Source: Camillea tinctor (taxonomy: Eukaryota; Ascomycota; Sordariomycetes; Xylariales; Xylariaceae). Taken from it: 64,000 nucleotides of DNA. The position numbers and the translations under genes were made by a program. The first letter of the stretch is position 1; each line of letters begins with the position of its first letter. The notes beneath the pieces are model-generated. The model was given only the letters and a program-made list of their open reading frames with translations, was not told the DNA's origin and did no database searches. Location of the stretch: contig MU394074.1 of the NCBI GenBank assembly GCA_022578605.1, forward strand, positions 1 through 64,000, in the 5' to 3' direction. Below are positions 11,595 through 21,034 of the stretch, piece after piece.

Positions 11595-12687
11595 TTACGC
11601 CCTCCCCACAGAAAGCAAGAAATTGCCACCACCCTGCTTGCCGCCAGGCAGATACGAGACGTTGGGGTTCGAAGACAGAGTCTGGGCGATATCGCGGCTG
11701 GCCTCGATCTTGCGGATCTGGACGAGCCCGTCGCCGGACTTGGCGATGGCGCGGCCGACGGCGTCGGCGGACTCGGCCTCGCCCTCGGCGCGGATCACGT
11801 TGGCCTGGCGCTCCTGCTCGGCGCGCTCGACGATGAAGCGCGCGCGCTCGGCGTCCTGCTGCGCGATCTGCTTCTGCTCCACCGCCTTGGTGAACTCCCG
11901 CCCGAACGTCATGTGCGTGATGCTCACGTCCTCCAGCGCGATGTTGAACTCGGCCGCGCGCTTGGTCAGGTCCGCCCGGATGCGCTGCGAGACGGCTTCG
12001 CGCTGCGTGATGAGCTCCGCAGCGTCGAATTGTGCAACGATGGACTTGAGGACTTCGTTGCCGATGGAGGGGAGGACGCGCTCGTCGTAGTCGGTGCCGA
12101 GGTTCTGGGGGGGAGGAGGTTAGCTTTGGGTATTCCTTTTTTTTTTTTTGCCATTATATATATGCGTATATATATATATATATCTTTAACCCCTTTGATC
12201 CGTGATCCTAATTCTGGTTTTGTGTCTTGTGCTTCTTCAATGCCTTTCTATTCTCAGGGGTCTTTATATACCCATTCTCGACCCCGCCATGGAGAGCCCC
12301 TCTCCCCACTCCAATATTCTTCCTCTGCAGTAACGAGGGCATAAAAGTAAAAGGAGTATAAAACCATACCTGGTATATCTTGGGCAAGGCCTTGACCTCG
12401 GGACGATGCAGCACACGCAGAGTCAGGCTGACCATCTGCAAGTCCTTGCTGCCGGTGGTGGTGGCGATGTTGCGCGGCTTGGTGCGCACGTCGAAGACAA
12501 TGCTGCGCTGCAGCCAGGGGATCAGGAAGTGCGTCCCTTCGCTGATAACCGACTCCTTGACTCCCTGCAGACGGTCGAATATGACGGCCCGCGACCCGCC
12601 CTTGACATCGTATATGCTGGACTGCACGATGCCCACGCCGACGGCGAGGGCCGCTAAGCGGTAGGTCGACCGCAGACTGCTCTCCAT
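11595..12687 (-). CDS. PHB1: Prohibitin-1, mitochondrial inner membrane scaffold
   Basis: This is a prohibitin subunit. With PHB2 it forms ring complexes in the mitochondrial inner membrane that stabilise newly made respiratory subunits and restrain the m-AAA protease. The gene has two exons (12370-12687 and 11595-12104) joined in phase 0 across a 265-nt intron, giving 275 residues, close to the usual length. A hydrophobic N-terminal anchor (LAALAVGVGIVQSSIY, about 11-26) precedes the SPFH/band-7 domain (GGSRAVIFDRLQGV to FNIALEDVSITHMTFG). A coiled-coil segment (EQKQIAQQDAERARFIVERAEQERQ) and the conserved SYLPGGK end follow. The AELITQRE motif is of the Phb1 rather than Phb2 type. It is divergently oriented to QCR8 across about 600 bp. 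Confidence 0.95.
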
Positions 12688-13290
12688 TTTTATATCCTTT
12701 TCTCTTTTTTTTTCTTTTTCTTTTCCTCCTTCTTATTTTCTTTTCTTTTTGTCGAATTCGTAAAATCAATGGATTGGGAAAATAAATGAGGGGGAGATGA
12801 CAACGAGGTGAGGTTCCCTGAAGTTCCGGGGTCGGTTGTATTCTTTAGTTTGATAATGGAGCTTCCGGGACTTTTTTTTTTTCAGTTGACCTTCAAGCTC
12901 ATTAGGTGCTCGGTACTCTGTAGTACTAGGCAGTAGGTCTTGTCCCTCACGGATTACCGACTGGGGCCTTCACTTTGCAATAAGTGGGGTTCGATGCTTT
13001 GTATCTAGGTAACTGATATGGGGCTATAAAGCTCACTACCTTGAACCAATGACGATCATTGAATTGAGCTGACCCGCGGGTTAACTTTTAGGCGGGGCTT
13101 CTACCGTACGACATCTGACTTCAAAGTTGCGCTAAGCTTGATTGAGCTCTAGCTCCAGTTTCTATGCCACCATTGAACCATCTTCGATTTTGGACGTCGC
13201 GAGATCTTATTACTTTTCACCGAACCTTTCCTCCTCCAATTGACTAACCCACCCCTTTTTCCCAACGTCAATTGACAATCTATCACCATC
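12688..13290. promoter_or_regulatory. Shared upstream region of PHB1 and QCR8 with CCAAT boxes
   Basis: This 603-bp spacer separates two divergently oriented mitochondrial genes. CCAAT pentamers lie at 13046-13050 and 13236-13240 (plus) and at 12773-12777 (minus, 86 bp upstream of the PHB1 ATG). In ascomycetes the CCAAT-binding Hap complex controls many respiration and iron-dependent genes. Its control of this pair is inference from position only. Confidence 0.4.
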
Positions 13291-14060
13291 ATGCATCCTA
13301 CCCTGCGTTTGATGGGCGGCGACGACCGTGTGCTCGGCAAAAACGGGAAGTAAGTTTCGCACTCACCAGGAAGAGACAGCTGCGGCTTTTCCTAGGGCAC
13401 GCCTATGTTTGACAAGTTAGATGCTGATATTATGACTATAGGTTCCTCGGCAGCTGGGGACACTTCGGTGAGTCCATTTCGAGATTACGGTTCGATTCAG
13501 CACGCAGATGAATACGATTGGGTGGGCGATAGACTCTTTGAAGGAAGGGGATGGATATTTAAAGAGACGGGGTTATTTAACGCCACTCTTTGGCTTGTAA
13601 GGTTATTGCGGGGAGGACGGGAAGAAAGAAAGAAAGAAAGAAAGAAGAACGAATTATAGCCACACGATCATTTAGCTATCTGGTTATCGAAACCCCAAGA
13701 CAGGAAGAACAGGCCGACTAACACGACTGCAACCTACAGGTAACGTCAAGCAGAGAGGTATCATCACCTACGCCCTATCGCCGAACAAGCAGAACCCATT
13801 CGCCGGTGCCGCCCACGATGCCATATTCAACACCTGGCGCCGCTTCAGCAAGCAGGTCCTCTACTTCGCGCCTCCTATGGTCTTCTTCTACTACGCCATG
13901 TCGTGGGCTGTTGAGAGGTACGGAGAGAACGAAACATTTATTTACCACCTCCATAAAGAGACGCCAGCTAACATGTTTCTTCTTTTTTTTCTCTTCTCTT
14001 TATAGAAACGAGTACCTGAACTCGAAGGCCGGCCGCGCGGAGTTCGCTGACTCTGAATAA
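13291..14060 (+). CDS. QCR8: Cytochrome b-c1 complex subunit 8
   Basis: This is a small subunit of respiratory complex III, the ubiquinol-binding protein that spans the mitochondrial inner membrane next to cytochrome b. It has four exons: 13291-13349, 13442-13467, 13740-13917 and 14006-14060, giving 105 residues. The second exon is only 26 nt. All junctions are GT-AG and keep frame through [32 protein letters not shown], the family signature. A single membrane helix (VLYFAPPMVFFYYAMSWAV) is followed by the short matrix or intermembrane tail. Intron 2 (272 nt) carries a GAAA microsatellite. The length agrees with fungal homologues. The neighbours on both sides are also mitochondrial proteins. 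Confidence 0.93.
13621..13646. repeat. (GAAA)n microsatellite in QCR8 intron 2
   Basis: About six GAAA units lie within the 272-nt second intron of QCR8. Confidence 0.9.
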
Positions 14061-14594
14061 GGGAACGGAATGGAACGAAAAGGAAAGGACAGGGAAAAGT
14101 AAAACTTGACCATCGGAGAGGGGAAGGGAAAGGGCGTAAGGCGAGACTATGTGTGTAGACAGGCACTTGTATATTCAATAGACACCCCATACAAGAAGCG
14201 CTAATACCTGACCTTTGTGATTGATTATATTTCTACGTAGATTATGTTCTTATGTTACTCAAGGTTAAGCATCGACACCCCATCAGTCTATGTCTATCGA
14301 TACTACTTATTCCCCTATTTGACAAACCGTTGCGGATATAATCCACTTTCATATATAAAGAACCAACTGAATTATCAAATAAAAGTTCCATATATTCGGG
14401 GTTTATCTATCTATGTATAGGTATTTCCTGTGAGATGTACTGGGTATTATTATCCATTGTTCCTCTGCTTATATGTATGAGGAGAATATGAATGGATAGA
14501 ATGGAATATGAAAAGTGCATAACGACCCCTTAAATTTATTTAACTGCCCAAGTGATAATATTGAAATCAGTATCTAGGTGGGTAGGAGTATGGT

Positions 14595-14618
14595 AGGGAT
14601 ATAGGGATATAGGGATAT
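14595..14618. repeat. Three tandem AGGGATAT units
   Basis: Three perfect 8-bp copies plus a partial fourth. The tract lies about 200 bp upstream of the complex I subunit gene. Confidence 0.9.
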
Positions 14619-14662
14619 AGGTCAGTTAAGGTTCTAGGTTAGGTTAGTTGTAATAGGCTGGG

Positions 14663-14667
14663 CCAAT
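14663..14667 (+). promoter_or_regulatory. CCAAT box upstream of complex I 21.3 kDa gene
   Basis: A single CCAAT pentamer lies 154 bp before the start codon. Its distance is typical of fungal Hap-complex sites. Function is inferred. Confidence 0.3.
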
Positions 14668-14820
14668 GAGAAGGCGGGAATACCTCGGAAAATCCCCGTT
14701 CAGAGCGACTCCAATTATGTCAGTGCCATTGCTAAACCACTTAAACTTAGCACCTTTCACTTCACCCAATTCAACTACAACCACCTAATCTAGCCATTAT
14801 CGCCTTTTCCTATAGCCAAC

Positions 14821-15674
14821 ATGGCCTCCAAAGCCGTAGGAGCAGTAGCGAAAGCTGCCGGAGGCGTCATGGCCGTCAGCTCGGTAATTGTTATCCTTTG
14901 CTCCTCTATCAAACCCTCCATCCACATCCACACATCTACCTACCTTACACCCTCCAACTAACCACCTCCTCTCTACAGAAACAAACCGTCCAATCGACCG
15001 GCATATGGGAGTACATCCGGCGCTTCCTCGCCGTGGACCCCACGCGCTCCAACGGCGTGCCGCTGAACCCGTACTACCGCAACCCGCCGCCGGGGGCGCT
15101 CGACCCGCTGACCTACGACGACCCGGTGACCATCCCCGCGGGCGACATCGCCGACAACCCCTACTGGAAGCGCGACGCGCGGCGGTCGTACCCGCGCCTG
15201 AGCTACGTCAACCAGGGCGACGCCGTGGGGCTGCTGAGCGTGGGCAGCGCCGCGCGCCCGCGCAGCAGCGAGACCGAGCTCGTCGGCGAGGCCGGCGTGC
15301 AGCTCATCGCCGCCGCGAAGGCCGAGGGCCAGAAGGAGGGCGGCTTGGCCGCGTTCCTCGACGGGCCCCAGGGGCAGAAGGCTATCGCTGTCGCGAAGGA
15401 GGATGTGCTGGTTAATGGCCTGCCCCCGCTCCCTGGCGGCCAGCGCGCGAGGCAGGATGGCAAGTGGGATGTGCATCGGTATGGGCTGACGGAGGAGCCT
15501 TCGTATCCTGATCGGTAAGTGATAGCAGTGTTTCCTCCTCCAACCCCCCCATTCCCCTGAGTTGTAACCCTATGCAATGGGGATAGATGGTGTTGGAGGA
15601 GAGATGTGTGTATGTGTGGGTATTGGGCGTGGACTAATAGATTGGTTAGGTACCCGTGCCGGAATTTCGACTAG
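14821..15674 (+). CDS. NUZM: NADH-ubiquinone oxidoreductase 21.3 kDa subunit
   Basis: This is an accessory subunit of mitochondrial complex I, found in fungi. Exons are 14821-14883, 14979-15514 and 15650-15674, giving 207 residues. The N-terminus (MASKAVGAVAKAAGG) is small and basic. The conserved core runs QSTGIWEYIRRFLAVDPTRS, LNPYYRNPPPG, YDDPVTIPAGDIADNPYWKRD and WDVHRYGLTEEPSYPDRYP. The last exon is 25 nt and adds only RYPCRNFD; its intron has a clear branch point (GGACTAATAG). The introns (95 and 135 nt) are in phase 0 and phase 2. The N. crassa protein is called the 21.3 kDa subunit, and the Yarrowia name is NUZM. The core exon is very GC-rich. It is the third mitochondrial gene in a row after PHB1 and QCR8. 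Confidence 0.88.
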
Positions 15675-16204
15675 GGGGGCAATGAATCAAACGAGCCGAT
15701 AGAGGAGCATTATTCTCGTATAAGGGGTACGAGGCGCATTAAATGAAGAAACAAAGAAGAACGAATTAAACCAAGGAGGCAATGCAATTGTACATATGTA
15801 ATTTTCGCACCCTAGATTGTGTGAAAGTTACGAAAAATAAAATAAATAAAATGAGCCATAAAAATATACACATTGTGATCGAATCAATTTACAAGGTTTT
15901 CTCTATAAAATTATCTTGCTGGCTATTTAGGTAATCAGTCAGTATAATGACCCCTATTTTTAGCTTGCAAATAAGGGAGGCGAATTATCCTCCAAGACAG
16001 GTAAGATATACTAAGAAATGAACTCGTCTACTTGGGAGTAGTGCTCAAGTCTGGATATGAAATCTATAGACTATACGACATAGCATCGAAACCAAACCCA
16101 TGACGATCATAGTCTCTCTTAATTACAATGATAATTCTATACTAGGCACATAGGTGAATCCCCCAACCCACCCCCTCCCTACTCCCAACCTACTTCCCCT
16201 TCCC
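15675..16204. other. Intergenic region between convergent genes
   Basis: The 3' ends of the complex I gene and the LTO1-like gene face each other here. AATAAA-rich sequence at 15830-15850 is a plausible polyadenylation region for the complex I gene. I see no gene. Confidence 0.55.
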
Positions 16205-16831
16205 CTATATATCCTCTATATTCTCATTTTTCCTCCCCATCCCCCCTCCCGCCCCTTCCTGCCCCTTACTCTTCTTCCTTTCCCCTTCCTCCTGCACCGC
16301 GGCCTCCCCCAGCGCCCGCTCCACCATGCGCACCCGCCCCTGCGCCCCCTTCATCCGGCTATCGAAGTCGTTCACCGAGTCGTCGTCGTTGCGCGTCGAC
16401 AGGGTGCCGGGCTCCACGAGGCCGTACAGCGTGGCGACGTGGCGCTCGAGGCGGGGGTTGCTGGGTATCGGGGGGAGGTCGCGTTGTCCTTCTACTTCTT
16501 CTTCTTCCTCCTCTCCCCCTTTTTCTTCCCCTGTCGATGATGCAGCTGGACCCTCCTCCGCGGCGGGTTTCCCGTCTTTGGCGGGATGGTGGTGATGGTG
16601 ATGGTGGTGGCGGCGGAAGGCCGGCATCCGGTTCGCCCAGATCACTGCCCGGCCCTGCAGCCGCCCGGCCTCGACGAACTTGTCGAACCCCGTCTTGTAC
16701 CCCACGGACCGCCCCTCCACGCGCCCCGCCTCCGCGCCGTCCCGGTACCCCTCCGCGTACCCCTCGCGGTAGTACTCCTCCTCGAGGTTCAGCACCCCGG
16801 CGAAGATGTCGTCGTCTTCTTCTGCGTTCAT
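16205..16831 (-). CDS. LTO1: LTO1/ORAOV1-like protein with Yae1 N-terminal domain
   Basis: This is an intronless gene of 208 residues. Residues 20-62 hold the deca-GX3 repeat of the Yae1_N domain (GYAEGYRDGAEAGRVEGRS, then VGYKTGFDKFVEAGRLQGRA). In yeast, Yae1-Lto1 is the adaptor that brings the ABC protein Rli1 to the cytosolic Fe-S targeting complex, so a role in ribosome recycling and biogenesis through Rli1 maturation is inferred. Eight consecutive His follow the domain, then an acidic low-complexity region and a C-terminal helix that includes LERHVATLYGLVEPGTLS. The protein ends IEDI, without the terminal Trp that yeast Lto1 uses to contact the CIA complex. An unseen 3' exon cannot be excluded: a GTAAGG lies in the codons for KKSKG. 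Confidence 0.85.
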   Translation of the reverse strand: MNAEEDDDIFAGVLNLEEEYYREGYAEGYRDGAEAGRVEGRSVGYKTGFDKFVEAGRLQGRAVIWANRMPAFRRHHHHHHHHPAKDGKPAAEEGPAASSTGEEKGGEEEEEEVEGQRDLPPIPSNPRLERHVATLYGLVEPGTLSTRNDDDSVNDFDSRMKGAQGRVRMVERALGEAAVQEEGERKKSKGQEGAGGGMGRKNENIEDI

Positions 16832-16855
16832 GGCGGTTGGGTAAAATGAGTTCTA

Positions 16856-16890
<35 letters not shown>

Positions 16891-17538
16891 ACTGTCTTCT
16901 AGTCTTGGTGTGTTTGAAATCCTTCAATATGAATAGAAAAAGTGACTAAGCCACTATGTACCTCTGGGATGAACGAAGTCACCTTGGAATGGCAGGTCGT
17001 ACCTAGGTAGCAGGTCGTTACTTAATAATTACTTATCGGGTCCGTAAAGTCGCGGGAGTAAGTCCAGTATGTAGTACAAGTACTGTATAAAAAGTTGTAC
17101 ATAAGTCATGGATGTGGAGGGGCTAGCAGAAAGCTTATTGAAAGTTGCCCCGCCCCCACCTTGGCTTTGGAGCTGAGCTATCTTTTATAGTATCTTAAGG
17201 ACTGGACTTGAGTAACCACTGAACATAGCACTTTATTGTGCACATATCTACCTACATAGTAGTATCCATTTACTAACCTATAGGACACTTATTGACTGAA
17301 CTTAGGCATATACAAGTAAATATGAATTGATGGCCTTATCTATCACTTATCTACATATATCCCTATCGACCACTAACTAAAAAGGACAAACCGGTTATAC
17401 ATTTATTTTTATCTTTTGCAATTTGCATACTCACATACATCAATACCTATATCTACCCCCCAGACAAAAGAGATAGAGATATGGAAAAGGTACTGGAAAA
17501 GGGTAAAGATGGCCGTAGGTGGATAGCAACTTCATAAA
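16832..17538. other. Intergenic region
   Basis: This is the promoter of the LTO1-like gene and the 3' side of the dehydrogenase gene. It contains the (GA)n tract directly upstream of the LTO1 start. No gene is supportable. Confidence 0.55.
16859..16887. repeat. (GA)n dinucleotide microsatellite
   Basis: About 14 GA units begin 28 bp upstream of the LTO1-like start codon, probably in its 5' leader. Confidence 0.9.
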
Positions 17539-18460
17539 CTAATGCAGCATCGTCAGCCCCCCGTTCGCGCAAACCACCTGGCCCGTACACCACGCCGCAT
17601 CCGGACCGCACAGCATCGCCACGATACCCGCGACCTCGCTCGGGTACGCGGGCCTGCCACCGCTCGTGCGCGCGTCCTCGACCACCTCCGGGGGGTCGAC
17701 ACCCTCACGCGCGCGCATGAGGGGGGTATGCTCGAGCCAGCTGCGGATCTGCTCCTTGAACTCGGGCGAGTTGGCGGCGTACATCGGGCCCGCGACAGGA
17801 CCCGGGTTCACGGCGTTGACGGTGGTGCGCTCGGCCAGCTCGCGGGCCCAGGTGCGCGTCATGGCCTCGAGCGCGGCCTTGGTGCCGCCGTACACGCTCT
17901 GCTCCACGAACCCGCAGGCGCTCGACACGCTCGACAGGTTGACGATGCGGCCGCTGCGGTCGCGCGGCAGGTACGGCTCCGCGGCCTGGGTCAGGAGCAG
18001 GGGCCCCAGCACGTTGACCCGGTAGCTGCCCTCGAACTGGGCTACGGTGATGGAGGGCAGCGGCGCGTTGTCCGCGACCCCCGCGTTGTTGATCAGGATG
18101 TCGATCTGGAACGGGGAGAAGTGCGATTTCGCCGCGGCGATGAGGTGCGCGGGCCCCGAGGGCGTGCCGAGGTCGGCTTGCACGGTGAAGGTGCGCACCC
18201 CGTGCGCGGATTCGAGGGTCTTGGAGAGGGCTTCGGTGGTGGCCTTGGAGCTGTCGGAGGTGTAGGCGAGCACGAGGTTGGCGCCGTAGGAGGCGAGCTT
18301 GGTGGCGATGGCCTCGCCGATTCCTATCATCCAGGGGGGAGAGGGAAAGAGTGTAAGTTGTTCGTTCATAGTGTGAAGGTGGAAATAAGTTTGTAGGTTA
18401 TATCTTACCCCGTGAGGCTCCTGTTACTATAGCCAACTTCCCTTCAAGATTCCGTGCCAT
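17539..18460 (-). CDS. Short-chain dehydrogenase/reductase (FabG-like)
   Basis: This is a classical SDR oxidoreductase using NAD(P)H; the substrate cannot be read from the sequence. Exons are 18409-18460 and 17539-18323, giving 278 residues. The 85-nt intron splits the TGASRGIG nucleotide-binding loop after the first base of the glycine codon, so the exon junction itself confirms the model. The start ATG gives MARNLEGKLAIVTGAS, a normal beginning for the family. Other motifs are NNAG (about 96-99), the catalytic Ser in NLSSVSS (about 149), YGGTK (Tyr162, Lys166) and the NPGPV turn after it. The closest pattern is the 3-oxoacyl-ACP-reductase-like group. No neighbouring biosynthetic genes suggest a cluster. 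The large plus-strand open frame over it is antisense GC-rich shadow. Confidence 0.92.
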
Positions 18461-19408
18461 TTTTGGGTGCGTAGGTCTGCTGCAGGGGGTTGTTATCTAC
18501 GAAATATAGCTGATGGATTCAACTCGTGTAAGTGGCGATGGGAGGAACTCGATAAGGTAGAGGTAAGTTTTGATCTAGATATATTGAGGAGGCAAAGTGA
18601 TCAGAAAGGTATAAGTATTCATGTGAATCGCCTAGATATATGTTTTTTTTCTGTCTCTCCATCTCGTACCATTGGGCCAGTTCATACACATCTTGGACAA
18701 GCATTAGTTTGTCCGATCTTATAAGCGCGCCCATGAGATTATAAGGTTAACACCTAACCTAGTGTAGTACCCGCAGTTATCGTGAAGTCCGTCCCGCTTC
18801 CGGAGGGTTGTCTTAGGTGATTTCCAGGTAATGATTTGCCCCGCGATGGGGAACCCTATCAATAATTAAGGTGGGGAACTCGGCGGATTGTCTCCCGCTA
18901 TCCGAGTTTTCTCCAGGGTCTTTGGAGGGTTGATCCATCCAATTGACAGCTAAAGTCCGAAGTCTAAGCTTAGCGGGTACCTACCTAATCAACTGTGACT
19001 GTAAGTGTAATACAGCAAGTAGTAGGTACATACCTAACCTAGCAGCCTAAGTAGCCTGCTATGTAGTAGTATGTACACCAACACATTTCACAGGCAAGCT
19101 TGCTCATTCTTTCATTCGTTGCAGCTTTTGTTTTTCTTACAATACTTTTTGAAGACGAAGAAATAAGAACAGAACACCATATATTATTTTTGTTACCACC
19201 AACCTAGCTTATACTCCATACAAACAACCACAACCACAACAACAACCACAGCAACCGAATTACAAAGGAATTGGAACTCGCCTAAGAAAAAGTAAAATAA
19301 AAATCAATATCAGATATATCAACCCCGCCTTATATAAAAAAAGACATACCAAGGATATCAATAACCAAGACACATATAACCTACAAAAAATAAGAATAAA
19401 AATAAAGA
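18461..19408. other. Intergenic region, divergent promoters
   Basis: This is upstream DNA of the SDR gene (minus) and NAA10 (plus). The 200 bp before NAA10 are A- and CAA-rich, as in a leader. TAGGTA/TACCTA words cluster at 18970-19080. I see no coding frame. Confidence 0.55.
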
Positions 19409-20205
19409 ATGGATATCCGCCGGCTCGAACCGCGGGACCTCCCGCTGATCCAGCACGCCAACCTCGAGAACCTGCCGGAGAACTACTTCATGAAGTACTA
19501 CCTGTATCACGCCCTGTCGTGGCCCCAGCTAAGCTACGTCGCCGTCGATGTGTCTCGGCCTCCCCGCACCCCCTACGACTACCCCAAGATCGTGGGCTAC
19601 GTGCTGGCCAAGATGGAGGAGGAGCCCTCCGACGGCGTGCCCCACGGGCACATCACCTCCCTCTCCGTCATGCGCACCCACCGCCGCCTCGGCATCGCCG
19701 AGAAGCTGATGCGCCAGAGCCGTCAGCGTCACCCCTTTTTACTTTCCCCTCCTCTTTCTTTCTCTCCCATTCCCCGTCCTGCATATACTGCCGAGAAACT
19801 GCTAACTGGGAACGGGGACACACAGAGCTAGCCATGGTCGAGACCTTCGGGGCGCGCTACGTCTCGCTGCACGTGCGCGTGTCCAACCGCGCCGCCATCC
19901 ACCTCTACACCAAGACCCTCGGCTTCGACCAGGAGAAGACCGAGACCAAGTACTACGCCGACGGCGAGGACGCCTTCTGCATGCGCCTCGACCTGACGCC
20001 CATCCGCGACCAGATCCCCGACCAGAACGGCGACGACGCGGCCGAGGAAGCGGGCGAAGACGAGGGCGAGCCCGTGGGCGACGCGGGCAAGGCGGAGGGC
20101 GGGGGTTTGCCGAGCCGCCCCAAGGAGCAGCTGCGGAAGGTGAAGGTGGGAAGGGCGCTCGGCGTGCAGGGGCTGGTGGAGAAGGATGAGAGTAAACACT
20201 CGTAG
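19409..20205 (+). CDS. NAA10: N-terminal acetyltransferase A catalytic subunit
   Basis: This is the catalytic subunit (Ard1/Naa10) of NatA. With Naa15 on the ribosome it acetylates nascent N-termini after Met removal. Exons are 19409-19721 and 19826-20205, giving 230 residues. The intron is phase 1, with donor GTCAGC and a GCTAAC branch point, and restores RQS-QLAMVETF. The GNAT fold is clear: [26 protein letters not shown] at the start, the acetyl-CoA loop RRLGIA at 92-97, and then [21 protein letters not shown] and a [16 protein letters not shown] strand. The acidic tail ([12 protein letters not shown]) is disordered, as in other fungal homologues. Confidence 0.94.
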
Positions 20206-21034
20206 AGAAGGGGGTTTGGACGGGGTGGGAGTGGGAGAAGGCAAAAGGGGAGGAGGAGAGAAGGAGAGAAGAGGGCGTTAGGGTTGAAAAATAGAATAGA
20301 ATAAAGGGAGAGTGAGAGGTAGAAAGATGTACACAAAAAAGAGAGAGGGAATATGACCTCGGAACTATTCTCTTCCCCCCTTTTTCTCTTCATGCTTGTT
20401 TCCTCTCCCGAGCATAGCGAAAAAAAAAAATTAAATAAAAATAAAATAAAATAAAGGAGACTTGCTTACCTCGTATGCTATGATGAGATATGAAGGGATA
20501 TACACCTATCTACGTAGAAAGATATATAAAAAGGGGGGGGTGGTTAGGGGGACCTTGCTATCTAGTTCATCATCCCCCTTAATCCCCTCATCCCCCGCTT
20601 CTCGCAATATACATAGCAGTGGCCCGCTCGATATCTAGGTTAGGACAACATATATCTATGGGTATCGGAAATATATATATCAGCAGCAATTAAGAAAGTC
20701 GGTTTTTTAGAAAGCTACAGTAAAATAAAGCCAAATTATATAGATACAATATAGGAGTAACCTGTCATTTCACGATAGGAAAAGACCAAACCAATACCAG
20801 AATCTTGAAGCAGACGCCGCGTCTACTGTATAAATAGTGGAATACCATAGATTTCTACTACCTACTCAGGACCATTTACCCTAGCCAAACACTAAACACG
20901 TAAAAGTCTTTCGTCAAGTCATCCCCACCAACCTAGAACCCCCCAATCTCCCTTCCTATCCACCACAAACCCTTTCCCCTTTCCCTCTCCCCTTCTTCCC
21001 ATCCCCCCTTTACCCTCCCCCCCCTTCCCATCCG
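20206..21034. other. Intergenic region between convergent genes
   Basis: This contains the NAA10 3' region (purine-rich to about 20390) and the 3' side of the low-complexity gene. No gene is recognisable. Confidence 0.55.

Larger units (their letters stand above)
14061..14820. other. Intergenic region between QCR8 and the complex I gene
   Basis: This contains the 3' end of QCR8 and the promoter of the 21.3 kDa complex I subunit. A 3-copy AGGGATAT tandem lies at 14595-14618. A CCAAT box lies at 14663-14667, about 155 bp upstream of the next ATG. I see no coding frame. Confidence 0.55.

Noticed and set aside
13468..13520. B-box-like GGTTCGATTC in QCR8 intron 2
   Set aside because: No A-box or acceptor stem lies at a suitable distance. 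It is a chance match.
17542..18396. Plus-strand open frame of 284 codons
   Set aside because: It is antisense to the SDR gene, Arg/Gly/His-rich as expected of a GC shadow, and crosses the SDR intron.
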